A DNA stretch of 64,000 bases, taken from G965237725 sp965237725 (GTDB taxonomy: Bacteria; Pseudomonadota; Gammaproteobacteria; Arenicellales; Poriferihabitantaceae). Below, piece after piece: positions 18,868 through 28,765 of the stretch (position 1 is its first letter; each line of letters opens with the position of its first letter). The notes beneath the pieces were generated by a model. That model saw only the letters and a list, made by a program, of their open reading frames with translations, was not told where the DNA came from and searched no databases. The translations under genes and the position numbers were made by a program. The stretch spans positions 3,658,001-3,722,000 of the forward strand of contig OZ250151.1 of NCBI GenBank assembly GCA_965237725.1. Reading direction: 5' to 3'.

Positions 18868-19689
18868 GTGAAATTCTTGTTACCAACACTATTTGGGTTG
18901 ATAGCCATGCTTGGGCAATCCAGCCTGGTTTCAGCAGATGACAACAACCTGATCTTGATAGCCACCACTACCAGCACAGAAAACTCTGGATTACTGGATT
19001 ACATGCTACCCGTTGCGGAACAGGATACGGGTTTGTCATTTCGCACAGTTTCTGCAGGCACCGGCAAGGCATTGAAAATGGGTGAAGCCGGTGACGTTGA
19101 TGTTTTGCTGGTTCACGCCAAAGAAAGTGAATTGAAATTTATTGAAGCAGGGTACGGAATCCATCGTAAAGAAATTATGTTCAACGATTTCATCGTTGTA
19201 GGACCCGACGATGATCCAGCATCCATAGCTACCGAATCCAGCGCAGCCGATGTTTTTGAAAAAATCAGTTCGAATTCCGCATTTTTTATTTCCAGAGGAG
19301 ATGATTCTGGCACACATAAAAAAGAATTGAATCTCTGGCAATCTATTGATATCGATCCTCGTCAGGAATCTGCCAGACAATGGTATCGAGAGGTTGGTCA
19401 GGGTATGGGTAAAACATTGCAAATTGCCAATGAATTACGCGGCTATACCCTAACCGATCGCGCGACCTGGATATTTTCCAGGGACAAATTATCTATGGCG
19501 GTTGTTTTTGAAGGAGACAAACAACTACAAAATCAATACAGCGTTATTGTGGTCAATCCACAACGCCACAATGTCAATTATCAGGGCGCATCGAAATTCA
19601 GCGACTGGTTGATTTCAGATAAAGGTCAGGAAACGATCAATCAATATAAAATAGAGGATCAGCAGCTATTTTATGCCAACGCCCAATAA
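18868..19689 (+). CDS. tupA: Tungstate/molybdate-type ABC transporter substrate-binding protein
   Basis: A periplasmic binding protein of about 273 residues related to TupA. The start of the mature protein is LILIATTTSTENSGLLDYMLP, where the TTTS pattern holds the oxyanion; ISRGDDSGTHKKEL and RGYTLTDRATW are further family motifs. A signal peptide (MKFLLPTLFGLIAMLGQSSLVSA) precedes it if GTG 18868 is the start; the frame is open from TTG 18775 but that would place the signal peptide internally. No Shine-Dalgarno decides this. No permease or ATPase gene (tupB, tupC) is adjacent, so this is an orphan binding protein in this window. Confidence 0.8.
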   Translation: MKFLLPTLFGLIAMLGQSSLVSADDNNLILIATTTSTENSGLLDYMLPVAEQDTGLSFRTVSAGTGKALKMGEAGDVDVLLVHAKESELKFIEAGYGIHRKEIMFNDFIVVGPDDDPASIATESSAADVFEKISSNSAFFISRGDDSGTHKKELNLWQSIDIDPRQESARQWYREVGQGMGKTLQIANELRGYTLTDRATWIFSRDKLSMAVVFEGDKQLQNQYSVIVVNPQRHNVNYQGASKFSDWLISDKGQETINQYKIEDQQLFYANAQ

Positions 19690-19771
19690 CGGCTAACCAC
19701 ATCCGCTCAATGTGACCTAAATGTGGGTTAAACCGATTTCACCATTGTCCCACATCCAGGTGGATTTCCAA

Positions 19772-21571
19772 TTATCCGGATTCTTCAGCATTCTTTTGCT
19801 CTTCAAGCTGATCAGCCTCCAAGGTCCGCTCTAACTGCTCTCGAGCATTCTTTGAAATAGAAATTATTGCCTTCTCATCATGCCTGTTGTCGACTTGTTG
19901 AATTATGGTTTCGATGTCGTGCTCGATATAGGTGCGAGCAATCTTTTCGATTTGTTGTTCCCCGAAGCCGAGGACTGCCAAAGATTTCTTTCCCATTTCC
20001 ACAGCGGAATAGAATGTTTCCCGCGTCACCCCTTCAACCTGGTTATGAATTAAATGTAAAGCATGGCTTCTATCTCTGGCTCTGGCGATGATCGTCAAAT
20101 TTGGGAAATCTTTTTGAATCATTTCCACAGCCTGGTTAATGGATTCTGTCCCGTCGCCGGTCAGAATAATCAACTTAGCCTTGTGGGCACCAATTGAGTG
20201 TAGTACATCATGCCGTAACATATCCCCATAATAGGTCTTGTAACCAAAGCGTCTGACCCGTTCTATGTGATCTGGGTCGTGATCGATGATTGTTGGGGTA
20301 ATTTTATTGGCATGTAACATCCGCCCAATAACCTGACCGAACCGACCAAAGCCGACTAGTATGACCTGGTTTTCTTCTTCGATAGCGTCCATGGGACGGT
20401 CGGAGGACAAAATGTATCGGGGCTCAATTAATTTGTCATTAACGATCATCAGTATGGGCGTGATCACCATGGACATCGCCACAACCAGGATTAACTGATC
20501 AGCCAGAGTTTGATCCATGGCCCCTGCAACCACCGCAAATCCAAACAATACAAAGGCGAATTCACCACTTTGAGACAACAGGAATGAGAAAATTCCACGT
20601 TGACTCGCTGGGATCTCGGTGAACAGGGATACGACATAAAGTACAAGGGCTTTAATTGACACCAGGCCCAGAGTCAGTGCCAATATGGTTAGCGGTTGGC
20701 TGAGTAACAAACCGAAATCTACGGACATGCCCACGGAAATAAAAAACAATCCAAGCAATAATCCCTTGAACGGCTGAATATCCGATTCCAGTACATGGCG
20801 GTACTCTGAATCTGCCAGAATCACGCCGGCAAGAAAGGCACCCAATGCCATGGAAACCCCAATCATATTCATGATTACTGCAATTCCACACACGAGCAAT
20901 AGTGAAAGGGCGGTGAACAATTCGGGTAAATGAGTGGCAGCAACAATTCTGAAAATATGTCTCAGGGCATAGCGACCAACCACAAAAATTCCGACGACTA
21001 CGCCAATAATAATCAGCGCTGATACTTGGGTGTGCTCGGAATCCTGGTCTGGGCTACCAGAGAGTAGGGGTATCAGGGCAATGATGGGTATGACTGAAAT
21101 GTCCTGAAAAAGCAGTATGGAGAAGCCTGTTTTTCCAGTGGTTGTGGGCAGCAAATGTTTTTCATTTAGAATTTGTAACGCGATTGCTGTGGAAGATAGC
21201 GATAAACCCAAACCAATGATAATTGCTGTAGACCAGTCAAGGCCTGAAAGTATTGCAATGGAATATATTGCCAATGCGGTAAGTGTCATCTGGATTCCGC
21301 CGGCGCCGAGAATGGGTTTTCGCATGCCCCATAACTTATTGGGTTCCAGCTCCAGGCCAATCAGGAACAGTAATAGCACAACACCAATTTCTGAAAAATG
21401 GAGTATATCGTTTACATTTTCGATAATCCCCAGGCCCCATGGACCAATACAACTACCCGCGACCAGATAACCCAATACTGAGCCCAGGCCCAGGCGGGCA
21501 AAAATGGGTACGGCGATGACTGCGGCTGATAAATATACAATCAGATTAAACATAAATCCGTGACTATCCAT
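19772..21571 (-). CDS. KefB/C-type monovalent cation:proton antiporter (CPA2) with RCK domain
   Basis: A 599-residue inner-membrane protein. About 12 transmembrane segments fill the first 390 residues (GYLVAGSCIGPWGLGII, LLLFLIGLELEP, SSTAIALQIL, SQSGEFAFVLFGF are family motifs). A cytosolic NAD-binding RCK/TrkA-N domain follows (about 400-520) with the loop ILVGFGRFGQVIGRML and acidic end IDHDPDHIERV. The short, charged C-terminus is rich in Glu. KefB and KefC are gated by glutathione and protect against electrophiles by potassium efflux; the residues for glutathione control cannot be checked by eye. The start is supported by CGGAG nine bases upstream. Confidence 0.88.
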   Translation of the reverse strand: MDSHGFMFNLIVYLSAAVIAVPIFARLGLGSVLGYLVAGSCIGPWGLGIIENVNDILHFSEIGVVLLLFLIGLELEPNKLWGMRKPILGAGGIQMTLTALAIYSIAILSGLDWSTAIIIGLGLSLSSTAIALQILNEKHLLPTTTGKTGFSILLFQDISVIPIIALIPLLSGSPDQDSEHTQVSALIIIGVVVGIFVVGRYALRHIFRIVAATHLPELFTALSLLLVCGIAVIMNMIGVSMALGAFLAGVILADSEYRHVLESDIQPFKGLLLGLFFISVGMSVDFGLLLSQPLTILALTLGLVSIKALVLYVVSLFTEIPASQRGIFSFLLSQSGEFAFVLFGFAVVAGAMDQTLADQLILVVAMSMVITPILMIVNDKLIEPRYILSSDRPMDAIEEENQVILVGFGRFGQVIGRMLHANKITPTIIDHDPDHIERVRRFGYKTYYGDMLRHDVLHSIGAHKAKLIILTGDGTESINQAVEMIQKDFPNLTIIARARDRSHALHLIHNQVEGVTRETFYSAVEMGKKSLAVLGFGEQQIEKIARTYIEHDIETIIQQVDNRHDEKAIISISKNAREQLERTLEADQLEEQKNAEESG

Positions 21572-21709
21572 AAATTTCTCCGGGAATTTTCGATGATCTA
21601 ACTAATGGGCTATTGTCTTAAGTTTATCATCCACTGAATAGCTGTTTTAAAATTAAAAATACTGGTGTAGTCTGGGGTTGTCTGGCAATTAAAAATATTA
21701 AGGTGCGTT

Positions 21710-22078
21710 ATGTCCAACAGATTTGATTTGAGATTAACCTATATGGATGGCTGGTATGAAATGGATGGCGACAAATTACTCGCAAGCACAACCCGGACAT
21801 TTATTTTTGATGATCCTGCTGAACCCACGGTGGTTACGCGGGATGGGTTGGTGGATTACATGGTTCGATGGGACAAGCGAACCCGCGCCCAGGGCGCAAC
21901 CAATGAATGGAATCTGGATCATCAGGTGCGAGAAGACAAAGATGGCATTATCACCGACTGGGAGTGGTGGGAACTGGTAGGGACAAATTTATGTGGAATG
22001 GCTTTTATTAAAACCACTGACGTTGGCGTACTCGTTGAAAAAATTACCTATTTTGATCGTAAGTTACGCAACAATTAA
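21710..22078 (+). CDS. Conserved hypothetical protein, possibly SnoaL/NTF2-like
   Basis: A 122-residue protein rich in Trp (GWYEMDG, VRWDKR, TNEWNLDH, DWEWWELVG). The pattern of alternating strands with Asp/Trp is reminiscent of NTF2/SnoaL-like folds, but this is a weak guess. Its stop lies three bases before the start of the SDR gene, so the two are certainly translated from one message, and it may be a partner or isomerase for the SDR product. The ATG follows an AAGGTG about six bases upstream. Confidence 0.55.
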   Translation: MSNRFDLRLTYMDGWYEMDGDKLLASTTRTFIFDDPAEPTVVTRDGLVDYMVRWDKRTRAQGATNEWNLDHQVREDKDGIITDWEWWELVGTNLCGMAFIKTTDVGVLVEKITYFDRKLRNN

Positions 22079-22081
22079 ATC

Positions 22082-22849
22082 ATGAAGCTAAAAAATAAAG
22101 TTGCAATTATTACCGGGGCATCTTCTGGTATCGGTAGAGCCATTGCATTGAGCTTTGCAAGGGAGGGTGCAACCGTAGTGCTGAGTGACATTCGCAAAGA
22201 TCCTATTGAAGGCGGCGAACAAACCCTTGAGCTGATTAAACAAGCCGGTGGTAACGCAGTGTATGAAAATCTCGACGTGTCTTGCTGGGAAAACCATGAC
22301 CGAGTGGTTTCAGCAACCGTAAAATTATATGGAAAATTGGATGTGATGGTGAATAATGCGGCGATCTATACGGGTACAAAACTAACCGAAACAGATGAAG
22401 CCCACTGGGACACCGTCATGGCTGTAAATCTGAAAGGGGTTTTTCTCGGTTGTAAGCGGGCTGTACAGCAAATGCTCCAACAGGAGATTATCAATGAAGC
22501 TCGGGGACGGATTATTAATATCTCGTCCCAGCATGGCATGATTTCCTGCCCAGGCGATATCGCTTATGGGGTGAGTAAGTCCGGCGTGGTTTACATGACT
22601 CGTCAGATTGCATCGGATTATGGTGTGGATAATATTATTTGTAATGCCGTAGCGCCAGGAAAAATACTAACCGGAAGGACTGATGCCATATCCAGCGAAG
22701 CCATTACCTATTCAACCAATCGCACACCACTACCGCGACTCGGCGCGCCAAATGATGTTGCCAATGCCGCGGTGTTTCTCGCCAGCGACCAGTGTACCTA
22801 TATGACCGGCGTTAATTTAATGGTCGATGGTGGTTGGAGTGCAGCTTAA
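22082..22849 (+). CDS. Short-chain dehydrogenase/reductase (SDR)
   Basis: A 255-residue classical SDR: NAD(P)-binding ITGASSGIGRAIA at 11-23, acidic residue at the end of the second strand (SDIRKD) suggesting NAD preference, NNAA at about 92, catalytic Ser in INISSQHG (about 148) and Y-x3-K in YGVSKSG (about 163-169), with the closing GVNLMVDGGWS. Substrate is not predictable. It is the second gene of a two-gene operon with the Trp-rich protein. Confidence 0.88.
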   Translation: MKLKNKVAIITGASSGIGRAIALSFAREGATVVLSDIRKDPIEGGEQTLELIKQAGGNAVYENLDVSCWENHDRVVSATVKLYGKLDVMVNNAAIYTGTKLTETDEAHWDTVMAVNLKGVFLGCKRAVQQMLQQEIINEARGRIINISSQHGMISCPGDIAYGVSKSGVVYMTRQIASDYGVDNIICNAVAPGKILTGRTDAISSEAITYSTNRTPLPRLGAPNDVANAAVFLASDQCTYMTGVNLMVDGGWSAA

Positions 22850-23212
22850 TATTAAATTGGTTTGCTATGGAATCAATAAATAGTTCTTATCAAAATGGCA
22901 ACTACAGATAATAAATGGTCGCAATTGTGTACATACTATGGTATTTCTGGGGTATTCGTTAATTATTGCTGGCAAACTAGCAATTATGGTACTACGATTG
23001 TCCAATGAGTGTGCTATATTTATTTCATCAAAACCTCGGAGCGGTTGCGAAAGGGGCAAATATAGCTTTTAAGATAGCAACCAATTTGCAGCGTTTATCT
23101 AAATGATATGTCGTAATAGTATTGTTGTGAAACGCGACGAAATTATCTCCAAAAGCAGCTTGTCGCTTGCGGAGGTATATAATAATTTAACATTAAACCA
23201 CTGGAGATATAC
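22850..23212. promoter_or_regulatory. Upstream region of the ABC importer operon
   Basis: No gene is visible in these 363 bases. The last part has an A+T-rich block (TATATAATAATTT near 23176-23190) that could be a -10 region, and the binding-protein gene is preceded by a clear GGAG Shine-Dalgarno (about 23203). Earlier parts are A+T-rich with no recognisable operator. Regulation of the importer probably acts here. Confidence 0.4.
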
Positions 23213-24838
23213 ATGAAAGAAAACAAACCAATACCAGGTGAGGTCGGATTCTCTGATCTCTCAGCCTACGACCAGGACCTGGTAAAGAAAACAGTTCGTA
23301 AAGGCTGTTCTCGACGCGATGTGCTCAAACTGATGGCGGTGACTGGCGTATCTATGGCCACTGCTCAAAACTTGATGAGCAAAGGTAGCGAAGTTATCGC
23401 ACAGACCCCTGTTAAAGGTGGCTCGGTTCGATTTGCTTCAAACCTGCACGGGCCCGATGATCAACTCGACCCACCATTATTCACGTCTACAATCGATTAC
23501 ACCCGTGGTCGTGCAACTTATAATAGTTTGATCCAGCACTCTGACGAGTTGGTTCCACAGCCAGAACTGGCGACTTCATTTGAACCTAACTCTAATGCAA
23601 CCGAATGGACCTTCAAATTGCGCGAAGGGGTTACCTTCCACGATGGCACGCCTTTTACTGCTGACGACGTGGTTTATTCTATGAATCGACATAAAGGTGA
23701 GGATTCAACTTCTGTAATCAAATCTGTGCTCGCGTCTGTTGATGAATGGAAAAAAGTCGGTACCCATGAAGTTAAGGCTGTACTAAATAGTCCAAATGCT
23801 GATTTACCAACCCTGTGCGGTATGTTCCAGACCAAGATCGTCAAAAACGGTACAACCGGTGACGGTATTGGAACAGGTCCTTTTACACTGGAAGCTTTCG
23901 AGCCTGGTGTGAAATCTGTGCACAAGCGCAATGAAAACTACTGGCGTGAAGGTGCTAATTTCGATGCTCTCGAAATTACTGCAATTACCGATCCAGTGGC
24001 TCGAACCAATGCATTGATTGCTGGCGATGTTCAACTATTTTCTACGGTAGAGCCAAAAGCATTCCGTCAGATTGAAGAAGCTGAAGGCGTTACATTATTG
24101 TCTACACCTGCTGCATTGCAAGTTGGCCTTTGTATTCTGAAAAATACCGAGCCAGGTAACAATGATGATTTCGTCAAAGGCATGCAATACATCCAGGACC
24201 GTGAGCGCATTGTAAAGAAAGTGCTCAAAGGCAAAGGCTCTGTTGGTAATGACACGCCAATCATGGGTGCACACGGACCTGACTGGTGTTCTGAATTACC
24301 TCAACGTGAGTTTGATCCAGACAAGGCGAAATTTCACTTTGAAAAATCAGGCTACTCATCAGCTGAACTGTTTGCAGCTCCCGTTGCACCAGGAATCGAA
24401 GACGCCATGCTTTTGGCCCAGGCCAACTGCGCGAAAATTGGCTTCGATCTCCAGGTCAAACGTGTACCTACTGATGGTTACTGGGGTGCAGTCTGGATGG
24501 TTGAGCCATTGAATGTGGTTACCTGGAATATGCGTCCTACTGCAAATTCACAGATGGCAATTCAATTTGGTCCTGGCGCAGCCTGGAATGACACTTACTG
24601 GAACAATGACCGCATGGGCGAGTTGCTAACGCTGTCTCTAGCGGAAACTGATCCAGACAAACGTCATACCTTATACTGTGAAATGCAAACCTTGATTCAC
24701 GAAGGTAGCGGTATGGTTATACCTGCATTCTCTAATATCAATGATGGTATTGCGAATAATGTTAAAGGTGTACCAAAAGTGCCTCTTGGACAGCTGGGTG
24801 CATGCGAATGGCCAGAATTTGCGTGGCTTGATGCATAA
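23213..24838 (+). CDS. Family 5 peptide/opine-type ABC substrate-binding protein, Tat-exported
   Basis: A 541-residue periplasmic binding protein. The N-terminus has a twin-arginine signal: SRRDVLKLMAVTGVSMATAQ at about 33-52, preceded by a long polar n-region. The family 5 (DppA/OppA) hallmarks include the domain start VRFASNLHGPDDQLDPPLF, WTFKLREGVTFHDGTPFTADDVVYS (in two motifs: WTFKLREG and FHDGTPFTADDV) and GTGPFTLEAFEPG. It binds peptides, opines or similar small compounds; Tat export suggests folding before transport. It heads the importer operon and is followed by a terminator that would raise its level over the permeases. Confidence 0.9.
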   Translation: MKENKPIPGEVGFSDLSAYDQDLVKKTVRKGCSRRDVLKLMAVTGVSMATAQNLMSKGSEVIAQTPVKGGSVRFASNLHGPDDQLDPPLFTSTIDYTRGRATYNSLIQHSDELVPQPELATSFEPNSNATEWTFKLREGVTFHDGTPFTADDVVYSMNRHKGEDSTSVIKSVLASVDEWKKVGTHEVKAVLNSPNADLPTLCGMFQTKIVKNGTTGDGIGTGPFTLEAFEPGVKSVHKRNENYWREGANFDALEITAITDPVARTNALIAGDVQLFSTVEPKAFRQIEEAEGVTLLSTPAALQVGLCILKNTEPGNNDDFVKGMQYIQDRERIVKKVLKGKGSVGNDTPIMGAHGPDWCSELPQREFDPDKAKFHFEKSGYSSAELFAAPVAPGIEDAMLLAQANCAKIGFDLQVKRVPTDGYWGAVWMVEPLNVVTWNMRPTANSQMAIQFGPGAAWNDTYWNNDRMGELLTLSLAETDPDKRHTLYCEMQTLIHEGSGMVIPAFSNINDGIANNVKGVPKVPLGQLGACEWPEFAWLDA

Positions 24839-24860
24839 CAGTAGCTGTAGTTAAAGACTG

Positions 24861-24897
24861 AAAGCCCTGCATTTGTTTTTTGATGCAGGGCTTTTTT
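24861..24897 (+). terminator. Rho-independent terminator/attenuator inside the ABC operon
   Basis: A perfect 12-bp stem AAAGCCCTGCAT (24861-24872) and ATGCAGGGCTTT (24883-24894) with a 10-base loop, followed by a run of T. It lies between the binding-protein gene and the first permease gene. A partial terminator at this place is common in importer operons and gives more binding protein than permease. Confidence 0.9.
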
Positions 24898-24949
24898 AAC
24901 ACTCGATAAATGATTTCGGTTATTTTTTAATAGTTAGAGGGTTTCTCTT

Positions 24950-25900
24950 ATGATGACTCAAATGGTAATAAATCGATTGGGAATTGGTATCGCCACGCTG
25001 GTTGTAGTGTCGATAATCGTTTTCATTGGTACCAGTATACTTCCCGGTGACGTGGCTCAAATTATTCTGGGCCAAAGCGCAACTCCTGAAACCCTGGCGG
25101 CGCTGCGCGCCCAACTTGGAATGGATCAGCCCGGATATGTCCGTTATTTTTTATGGCTGGGTAATATGGCCAGCGGTGATTTAGGAATTTCCAAAGCCGG
25201 CGGTGCAACCATCGCCAGTTTGATAGGTGGTCGTATGGGTAATACCATGATGATGGCGGGCATTGTTTCGGCGATAGCTATTCCGTTGTCCATTGTGCTT
25301 GGACTATGGGCAGCCATGCATCCAGGCACATCGCTGGATCGAATTATCACATTTGGTACTTTAAGCACCATTTCCGTCCCTGAATTTTTTATTGCAACCA
25401 TTTTGGTTTTAGTACTGGCAGTTGAATTACACTGGCTGCCTTCAACGGCTTATCTTACTGGAAACGAAACGTTCTGGCAGTTGATGCGGTCCCTGGCCAT
25501 GCCGTTGATAACTCTGGTCATCGTGGTATCTGCTCAAATGATACGGATGACACGAGCGGGGATTCTAAACGTTATGAGTTCGCCCTATATCGAAATGGCT
25601 ATTTTGAAAGGTGTTCCTCGAAGTCGAATTATTCTTCGTCATGCTTTTTTTAATGCCATTGGACCCATTGTAAATGTTATCGCTTTGAATCTGGCCTATC
25701 TTGTTAGTGGGGTAGTAATCGTAGAAACCATATTTGCTTACCCGGGATTGGCGAAATTAATGATCGATGGTGTTCAAACCAGGGATCTTCCCCTGGTACA
25801 GGCCTGTGCAATGATATTCTGTGCGACCTATGTGTTACTCATATTGGTCGCTGACGTTGCTTCGATCCTCTCCAACCCTCGACTCAGACAACCTAAATAG
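24950..25900 (+). CDS. ABC transporter permease, DppB/OppB type
   Basis: A 316-residue integral membrane protein with six predicted transmembrane segments. It begins with the typical VINRLGIGIATLVVVSIIVF helix and a periplasmic segment containing LPGDVAQIILGQSATPETL. The EAA loop facing the ATPase is visible around MSSPYIEMAILKGVPRSRIILRHAFFNA (two parts), followed by GVVIVETIFAYPGLAKL. With the next gene it forms the membrane channel. SD GAGGG is 10 bases before the first ATG; ATG ATG is a double start. Confidence 0.9.
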   Translation: MMTQMVINRLGIGIATLVVVSIIVFIGTSILPGDVAQIILGQSATPETLAALRAQLGMDQPGYVRYFLWLGNMASGDLGISKAGGATIASLIGGRMGNTMMMAGIVSAIAIPLSIVLGLWAAMHPGTSLDRIITFGTLSTISVPEFFIATILVLVLAVELHWLPSTAYLTGNETFWQLMRSLAMPLITLVIVVSAQMIRMTRAGILNVMSSPYIEMAILKGVPRSRIILRHAFFNAIGPIVNVIALNLAYLVSGVVIVETIFAYPGLAKLMIDGVQTRDLPLVQACAMIFCATYVLLILVADVASILSNPRLRQPK

Positions 25901-25909
25901 GGGTGAATC

Positions 25910-26830
25910 ATGACTGAAACATCAAAAACCAAAGAAGAAGAAGTAATTGCCAAGCTCGATGCGTTTGCTGAACTGCCCGACGCGCCACCAAAACGAAAAT
26001 TATCACTTTCCTGGATTGGAAAATCATCCGTTGCGGTGGTTGTCTTCTGGCTGATATTGGTGGTAATCGGCCCATCCATTGCTCCATTCCACGAAATGGA
26101 TATGGATGGCGATGACGGCTTTATGGATGCGCATACTAATGACTACGGGACGTTCTATCTCGGTACCGATCATCTCGGACGGGATACATTTTCCCGCATT
26201 ATATATGGCGCCCGAAACACCATTGGTATTTCGGTTCTCGCCACACTGCTCGCTTATTGTATAGGAATCACCTTAGGGATTGCCGCTGCGGTAAAAGGAG
26301 GGTGGACAGATATGATCATAAGCAGAATAAACGACTCGATACTGGCCTTGCCGGCGATCATGTTAGGTCTGATTGCCATTGCGGCATTGGGCTCATCAAT
26401 ACCAATATTGATTACCATTGCGTCGGTTATATATGCAACCAGTGTGTTTCGAATAGCCAGGGCTCTTGGACAGGACATAATGGTTCAGGATTTCGTAGAA
26501 GCGGCCCAGGCCCGGGGAGAAGGGCTCTGGTGGGTTATAAAGTCTGAAGTGCTGCCTAACGCGGCGATGCCACTGGCAACTGATTTTGGATTGCGTCTGG
26601 TATTCGTAGTATTGTTTATTTCCAGCCTGAGTTTTCTGGGGTTGGGTATACAGCCACCTGCTTCGGACTGGGGCAGTATGGTGCGTGAAAATTTGCAAGG
26701 TCTGACCTATGGATCTTATGCGGCGATCTGGCCAGCAGTCGCCATTGCAACGTTTACAATCTCGATTAATCTGATCGTCGATGACATTTCTGCCAAATCT
26801 GGCGGAAGTCTGGCGAAGAAAATGGTATAG
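25910..26830 (+). CDS. ABC transporter permease, DppC/OppC type
   Basis: A 306-residue partner permease with a cytosolic N-terminal tail of about 40 residues, a first transmembrane helix (VAVVVFWLILVVIGPSIAPF), the family motif LGTDHLGRDTFSRIIYGAR, and an EAA loop (DFVEAAQARGEGLWWVIKSEVLPNA). It ends with GVNIV-like LIVDDISAKSGG. It lies nine bases after the DppB-type gene with a strong SD (AGGGG) and four bases before the ATPase gene, so the three are one operon. Confidence 0.9.
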   Translation: MTETSKTKEEEVIAKLDAFAELPDAPPKRKLSLSWIGKSSVAVVVFWLILVVIGPSIAPFHEMDMDGDDGFMDAHTNDYGTFYLGTDHLGRDTFSRIIYGARNTIGISVLATLLAYCIGITLGIAAAVKGGWTDMIISRINDSILALPAIMLGLIAIAALGSSIPILITIASVIYATSVFRIARALGQDIMVQDFVEAAQARGEGLWWVIKSEVLPNAAMPLATDFGLRLVFVVLFISSLSFLGLGIQPPASDWGSMVRENLQGLTYGSYAAIWPAVAIATFTISINLIVDDISAKSGGSLAKKMV

Positions 26831-26834
26831 AACT

Positions 26835-28730
26835 ATGAGTGAAATATTATTTGAAGTAAAAGATCTCAGAATCAGTGCTCGCAACGACGAAGGTGTTGAG
26901 ATTCCTATCGTAAAAGGTGTCAGCTTTAATGTTAACAAGGGTGAGGTTGTTGCCCTGATCGGTGAATCCGGTTCTGGTAAAACTACAATTTCCCTGGCAT
27001 CGTTAGCTTACACCAAGCCCGGGCTTGAATTTTCCGGGGGAGAAGCACTTCTGAATGGTGAAGATGTTTTGACTATGGCGCCACTTCGGCAACGGGAAAT
27101 TCGTGGTGCTAATGTGGCTTATCTGGCACAAAGTGCTGCGGCTACGTTCAACCCGGCTATTACAATTAACGAACAGGTTACGGAATCTGCGGTTTTACAC
27201 GGTGTACTGGACCAGGAAGAAGCAACCAAGCGTGCAGAAGTTTTATATCATGCACTAGAATTGCCAGACCCGAATCGCATCGGCTTTCGCTACCCCCATC
27301 AGGTGTCCGGTGGGCAGTTGCAAAGATTGATGGCAGCCATGGCGTTATGTGGAAAACCAGACTTAATGGTATTAGATGAGCCCACAACTGCTCTGGACGT
27401 TACCACCCAGATTGAAGTTTTGAAGGCCTTTAAAAAGGTTATCAAAGAAGAAAATGCGGCAGCTATTTATGTAACTCACGATTTAGCGGTGGTTGCACAA
27501 ATTGCTGATCACATTGTGGTTTTATACAGTGGAGAGGTGATGGAACAGGGTTCAGTTGATGAGATCATCAATAATCCAAAACATGCTTATACCAAACGAC
27601 TAATGGCTGCGGTTAGACCAACACCTGAGGCGGGTATGGGTGAAGTGGTGAGCAGTAAACACGATCGAGAGCATTCCGCCATTGAGGTCGATAATATGAC
27701 TGCCGGTTATGGTGGTATTGTCGATGGCGAGCCGGTTTCGACCATACTGCGAAATGTTTCAGTGAAAGTTGAAAACGGCCATGTTGTTGGTGTTATTGGT
27801 GAGTCGGGTTGCGGCAAATCTACCCTTGCCCGGGTAATGGCAGGCCTCCTGCCCCAGGCAAAAGGTCAGGTCCGTCTCGAAGGAAAAGAACTCGAAGGCA
27901 GCCTGCATGACCGTAAGCTCGAAGAATTACAAAAAGTACAATTTGTCTATCAGATGGCGGATACAGCGCTTAATCCGAAACAGCTTATCGGAAATATACT
28001 CGGCAGACCCCTTGAGTTCTATCATGGCATTAAGGGTGCAGAAAAGCACAAGAAAGTCGCAGAAATTCTCGAAATGGTTGAGTTACCACCTGAATTTGCC
28101 AGCCGATATCCAATGGAGTTATCCGGCGGACAGAAGCAGCGCATTAATTTGGCCCGATCTCTTGCGGCTAGTCCGGAAGTCATGTTGTGTGACGAGGTGA
28201 CATCCGCGCTTGACTCCATAGTTGGCGCAAATGTTATTCAGTTGTTGACAAACTTGCGTGATAAAACCGGTGTTTCGTTTGTATTTATCAGTCACGATCT
28301 TTCTACTGTAGGATCATTTGCAGATGAAATCGTGGTGCTTTATGCAGGTCGAGTCGTAGAACAGGGCCCGACAGACGAAGTGTTATCGCCTCCGTATCAT
28401 CCTTACACCCGATTACTGATTAGTTCCGTTCCTGAACTTAGAATCGGTTGGTTGGAAGATACTATGAACAAGCGAGAGATGGCGGTAGGTATTGCTCGGG
28501 GCGTTGAAATAACCCGGGTTGGTTGTCCTTTCTTTAATCGTTGTCCGATGGCTATTGAGGGCACCTGTGATTTAGAAGATGCACCAGACCGTGAACTCAA
28601 TGATGGACATATCATTGCCTGCCATTTGACCGTTGATGAACTCAATGCTGCGGAATCCGATACTCAGAAAATCCTCAAAGGTTTCGAGAAAGTTGGTATC
28701 GACAAGCCCCTGGCACCACCTGCTTCCTAA
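26835..28730 (+). CDS. Fused double ATPase of the ABC importer (DppD-DppF type)
   Basis: A 631-residue protein that carries two ABC domains in one chain. Domain 1: Walker A GESGSGKTT, signature VSGGQLQRL and Walker B LMVLDEPT. Domain 2: Walker A GESGCGKST, signature LSGGQKQRI and Walker B VMLCDEVTSALD. The C-terminal oligopeptide-transporter motif with cysteines (GCPFFNRCPMAIEGTC) is present. Start: ATG 26835 (the frame is open from 26781 but the first 18 codons overlap the permease gene). Such fused ATPases serve many peptide, nickel and opine importers. It closes the transport operon. Confidence 0.92.
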   Translation: MSEILFEVKDLRISARNDEGVEIPIVKGVSFNVNKGEVVALIGESGSGKTTISLASLAYTKPGLEFSGGEALLNGEDVLTMAPLRQREIRGANVAYLAQSAAATFNPAITINEQVTESAVLHGVLDQEEATKRAEVLYHALELPDPNRIGFRYPHQVSGGQLQRLMAAMALCGKPDLMVLDEPTTALDVTTQIEVLKAFKKVIKEENAAAIYVTHDLAVVAQIADHIVVLYSGEVMEQGSVDEIINNPKHAYTKRLMAAVRPTPEAGMGEVVSSKHDREHSAIEVDNMTAGYGGIVDGEPVSTILRNVSVKVENGHVVGVIGESGCGKSTLARVMAGLLPQAKGQVRLEGKELEGSLHDRKLEELQKVQFVYQMADTALNPKQLIGNILGRPLEFYHGIKGAEKHKKVAEILEMVELPPEFASRYPMELSGGQKQRINLARSLAASPEVMLCDEVTSALDSIVGANVIQLLTNLRDKTGVSFVFISHDLSTVGSFADEIVVLYAGRVVEQGPTDEVLSPPYHPYTRLLISSVPELRIGWLEDTMNKREMAVGIARGVEITRVGCPFFNRCPMAIEGTCDLEDAPDRELNDGHIIACHLTVDELNAAESDTQKILKGFEKVGIDKPLAPPAS

Positions 28731-28765
28731 ATAAGGATACTGAGAATATTATAGAGAATATTATT

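Noticed and set aside
23150..23212. Riboswitch in front of the ABC importer operon
   Set aside because: No conserved riboswitch core or terminator could be read; only A+T-rich promoter-like sequence.
26396..26938. 180-codon open frame on the minus strand inside the permease gene
   Set aside because: Runs against a clear permease/ATPase operon and has no start signal or family motif; a shadow of the real frame.
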